Shown: positions 6,096 to 7,265 of the stretch, piece after piece | Position numbering within the stretch: the first letter of the stretch is position 1 | How the letters are laid out: each line of letters starts with the position of its first letter | DNA from: JASFRI01 sp050115015 | GTDB taxonomy: Bacteria; Acidobacteriota; Polarisedimenticolia; CBDVAL01 | Assembly (NCBI GenBank): GCA_050115015.1 | Contig: JASFRI010000209.1 | Span: 1 to 7,265 of the forward strand | Direction of reading: 5' to 3' | DNA length: 7,265 nucleotides | Notes under the pieces: generated by a model | Told to the model about the DNA's origin: nothing | Seen by the model: only the letters and a program-made list of their open reading frames with translations | Database searches by the model: none | Program-made: the position numbers and the translations under genes

Positions 6096-6983
6096 TCACA
6101 CCACATCGGCGAACTCGCGCTCCATCCGGCGGAAGTAGAGGACGCCGGTGATGAGCAGGACGGCCACCGCGGCGGTGGAAACGAGCCAGACGGAGCCGAT
6201 GGAGCCGACCCGGCCGAGCAGCGCCCAGCGGAACCCCTCGACGACGCCCGCCATGGGGTTCAGCCCGTAGAGCGTGCGCCAGCCCTCGGGAATGAGGCTG
6301 CTCGGGTAGGCGATCGGCGTCGCGAACAGCCAGAGCTGGGTGAGGAACGGGATGGTGTAGCGCACGTCCCGGTAGCGCACGTTCAGCGCCGAGAGCCAGG
6401 TCCCGACGCCGAGGGCCGTCGCGAGGGCCAGGACGAGGAAGACGGGCAGGGTCAGCACCGCCCCGGTGAGGGGAATGCCGTAGAACAGCATCATCCCGGC
6501 CAGCACCAGGAAGGCGATGGCGAAGTCCACCAGTCCTCCCAGGAGCGTGGCGAGGGGCAGGAGCAGGCGCGGGAAGTAGACCTTCGTGATCAGCTGCTGG
6601 TTCGTCACCAGGCTGTTGCTCGACTCGGTCACGGCGCGGGCGAACAGCTGCCACGGCAGCAGCCCCGCGTACGCGAACACCGGGTAGGGGACGCCGTCGG
6701 AGGGGACCTTCGCCAGGCGGCCGAAGACCAGGCTGAACACCAGCATGGTCAGCAGCGGCTGCAGGATCGCCCAGGCCGCCCCCAGGGCGGTCTGCTTGTA
6801 GCGCACCTTGATGTCGCGCCAGACCAGGAAGTACAGGAGCTCCCGGTAGGCCCACAGCTCGCCCAGGCGCAAGGCCGCCCAGCCACGGGACGGGCGGATC
6901 CGGGTCTCGGGGATGGCGGCGGCTTCGGGCAACGGCGTCCAGGGGGCGGGGCCCCCACCTCGGTGGGGCCAAGCGGTTGACAA
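6096..6983 (-). CDS. wzm: Wzm-type ABC-2 polysaccharide export permease (about 295 aa)
   Basis: This is the inner-membrane channel subunit of the exporter, partner of the ATPase encoded 3 nt downstream. Family blocks are clear: ELLYFLVWRDIKVRYKQTALG at 48-68 (amphipathic helix before the first membrane segment), WAILQPLLTMLVFSLVFG at 71-88, FAYAGLLPWQLF at 103-114, ITKVYFPRLLLPL at 132-144, ALNVRYRDVRY at 199-209 and LNPMAGVVEGFRWALLG at 241-257. Hydrophobic stretches at about 70-88, 103-118, 142-168, 176-198, 211-229 and 264-284 match the expected six membrane helices. The start is uncertain: no ATG or GTG exists before the conserved IRPSRGW (29-35). The candidates are TTG at 6983 (used here) and TTG at 6932, which would remove 17 residues; neither has a clear Shine-Dalgarno site. 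A stop occurs in frame about 30 nt upstream of 6983. Family assignment is very secure; the first 17 residues are not. Confidence 0.93.
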   Translation of the reverse strand: MSTAWPHRGGGPAPWTPLPEAAAIPETRIRPSRGWAALRLGELWAYRELLYFLVWRDIKVRYKQTALGAAWAILQPLLTMLVFSLVFGRLAKVPSDGVPYPVFAYAGLLPWQLFARAVTESSNSLVTNQQLITKVYFPRLLLPLATLLGGLVDFAIAFLVLAGMMLFYGIPLTGAVLTLPVFLVLALATALGVGTWLSALNVRYRDVRYTIPFLTQLWLFATPIAYPSSLIPEGWRTLYGLNPMAGVVEGFRWALLGRVGSIGSVWLVSTAAVAVLLITGVLYFRRMEREFADVV

Positions 6984-6988
6984 GCAAA

Positions 6989-7017
6989 AGCTTAGGTCGC
7001 CGGGACCGCGCCGTCAA
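6989..7017 (-). promoter_or_regulatory. possible promoter of the Wzm-Wzt-GT10 operon
   Basis: On the minus strand, TTGACG (7012-7017; 5 of 6 matches to the -35 consensus) is followed after exactly 17 bp by TAAGCT (6989-6994; the key TA and final T of a -10). Transcription would then start close to 6982, at or next to the TTG proposed as the Wzm start. That implies either a leaderless message or the later TTG at 6932. Found by eye, not scored. Confidence 0.42.
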
Positions 7018-7020
7018 GAG

Positions 7021-7040
7021 GCCGTCCCCGGCGGGACGGC
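7021..7040. repeat. perfect 8-bp inverted repeat between divergent promoters
   Basis: GCCGTCCC (7021-7028) and GGGACGGC (7033-7040) are exact reverse complements around a 4-nt CGGC spacer. The site starts 4 bp upstream of the predicted minus-strand -35 box and lies 24 bp upstream of the plus-strand TATAAT. It does not follow any gene in either direction, so a terminator is unlikely. An operator for a dimeric regulator that acts on either or both divergent genes is the simplest reading. Confidence 0.5.
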
Positions 7041-7063
7041 CCCGGACCGGGTGGCCTCGTGCG

Positions 7064-7069
7064 TATAAT
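7064..7069 (+). promoter_or_regulatory. consensus -10 box (TATAAT) upstream of the last gene
   Basis: A perfect TATAAT is conspicuous in this GC-rich DNA. Transcription would begin near 7076, giving a leader of about 40 nt before the GTG at 7116 with a GAGG ribosome site at 7104-7107. No recognisable -35 box lies 16-18 bp upstream; instead there is a small CCCGG-A-CCGGG inverted repeat at 7041-7051 where it should be, so activator dependence is possible. Confidence 0.5.
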
Positions 7070-7115
7070 GCCCGCCGCTTGCCGCCGGGCCGCCGGGCGG
7101 CTCGAGGCCCAGGAC

Positions 7116-7265
7116 GTGTCAGCTTCTTCCCATCCGCGCCCCCCGCGCTACTGGCTCGGCAGGATCGGCCTGTCGGCGGCCACGGTGCTCCTGACCCTGG
7201 CGGCCCTGGAGGGGTTCGCGCGCATCCAGGCCCGGATCACCGGAGAGCGGATCGTCGAGCACCGC
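7116..7265 (+). CDS. unidentified protein with N-terminal membrane anchor, 3'-truncated by the window edge
   Basis: A frame opens with GTG at 7116 and runs without a stop to the window end (50 codons). GAGG lies 8 nt upstream of the GTG, and a TATAAT box is 46 nt upstream, which together make a coherent gene start. The protein begins with a short polar, Pro/Arg-containing segment (residues 2-13), then a single hydrophobic stretch at about 18-32 (GRIGLSAATVLLTLAALEG, roughly 16-34), then a charged region. This looks like a type II membrane anchor or uncleaved signal, with Arg residues on the cytoplasmic side. I do not recognise the family from 50 residues. Anchored SGNH-type hydrolases and glycan-modifying enzymes often start this way, but that is a guess. 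An alternative in-frame ATG at 7068 overlaps the -10 box and has no ribosome site, so I prefer the GTG. Confidence 0.62.
   Translation, partial: MSASSHPRPPRYWLGRIGLSAATVLLTLAALEGFARIQARITGERIVEHR

Noticed and set aside
4839..6980. 713-codon plus-strand open frame lying antisense to Wzt and Wzm.
   Set aside because: Its translation is dominated by His, Gln, Pro, Gly and Glu with no recognisable motif. The opposite strand encodes two unmistakable family proteins with exact motif spacing, so this is a mirror effect of codon bias.
6977..6982. Perfect TTGACA on the plus strand next to the Wzm start, as a -35 box for the last gene.
   Set aside because: No -10-like sequence occurs 16-18 bp downstream, and the TATAAT at 7064 is more than 80 bp away.
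5416..7017. Minus-strand open frame spanning the Wzm and Wzt genes in another frame, which could suggest a fused transporter.
   Set aside because: The translation is Pro/Gly/Ala/Arg-rich and lacks the transporter motifs that the adjacent frame shows clearly. No frameshift is needed to explain Wzm and Wzt.
7081..7101. GC-rich repeats (GCCGCC/GGCGGC) in the leader of the last gene as a riboswitch or attenuator.
   Set aside because: The pairing is short and simple-sequence in nature, no known riboswitch consensus is visible, and such GCC/GGC runs are common in DNA of this composition.
7068..7115. In-frame ATG at 7068 as an alternative start for the last gene.
   Set aside because: It overlaps the TATAAT box, so it would lie upstream of the predicted transcript start, and no ribosome-binding site is suitably placed. 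The GTG at 7116 has GAGG at good spacing.

Overview
The window is GC-rich DNA (roughly 70% GC by eye) from a bacterium that is almost certainly Gram-negative. Its core is a piece of a surface-polysaccharide (O-antigen or capsule type) locus with a Wzm/Wzt ABC exporter. High GC, compact genes, GTG/TTG starts and the mix of DUF547, AIM24-type and Wzm/Wzt proteins suggest a myxobacterium/deltaproteobacterium, Acidobacteriota, or a related often uncultured lineage. The sequence alone does not settle which.

Layout, left to right. (1) 1-525 (+): 3' part of a DUF547 protein that runs in from outside the window. (2) 589-1383 (-): complete AIM24/TIGR00266-family protein, convergent with the first gene. 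(3) 1384-1549: a 166-bp divergent intergenic region with a plausible promoter on each strand and an inverted repeat whose arms sit beside the two promoters. (4) 1550-2611 and 2620-3762 (+): two glycosyltransferases, GT2 (GT-A fold) then GT4 (GT-B fold), 8 nt apart and evidently one operon. (5) 3754-6983 (-): a second operon transcribed towards the first in the order Wzm-type permease, Wzt-type ATPase with C-terminal glycan-binding domain, GT10 (fucosyltransferase-like) enzyme. Spacing is 3 nt, then a 4-nt ATGA overlap. The GT10 gene and the GT4 gene overlap tail to tail by 9 bp. (6) 6984-7115: a second divergent intergenic region with an 8-bp-stem palindrome and -10-like boxes for both directions. 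(7) 7116-end (+): start of an unidentified protein with one N-terminal membrane segment, cut by the window edge.

How the genes probably work together (inference): GT2, GT4 and GT10 transfer sugars onto an undecaprenyl-linked glycan at the cytoplasmic face. Wzm and Wzt then move the finished chain across the inner membrane. Wzt carries the extra C-terminal domain which, in characterised O-antigen exporters, recognises the glycan or its capped end. No nucleotide-sugar synthesis gene, initiating phosphosugar transferase, ligase or chain-length regulator is visible, so only part of the pathway lies here.

I found no tRNA, rRNA, CRISPR array, insertion sequence or attachment site. No gene-free stretch exceeds 300 bases. 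I see no clear sign of a wholly new system; the points most worth a second look are the two divergent control regions, the tightly coupled Wzm-Wzt-GT10 unit and the overlapping operon ends.
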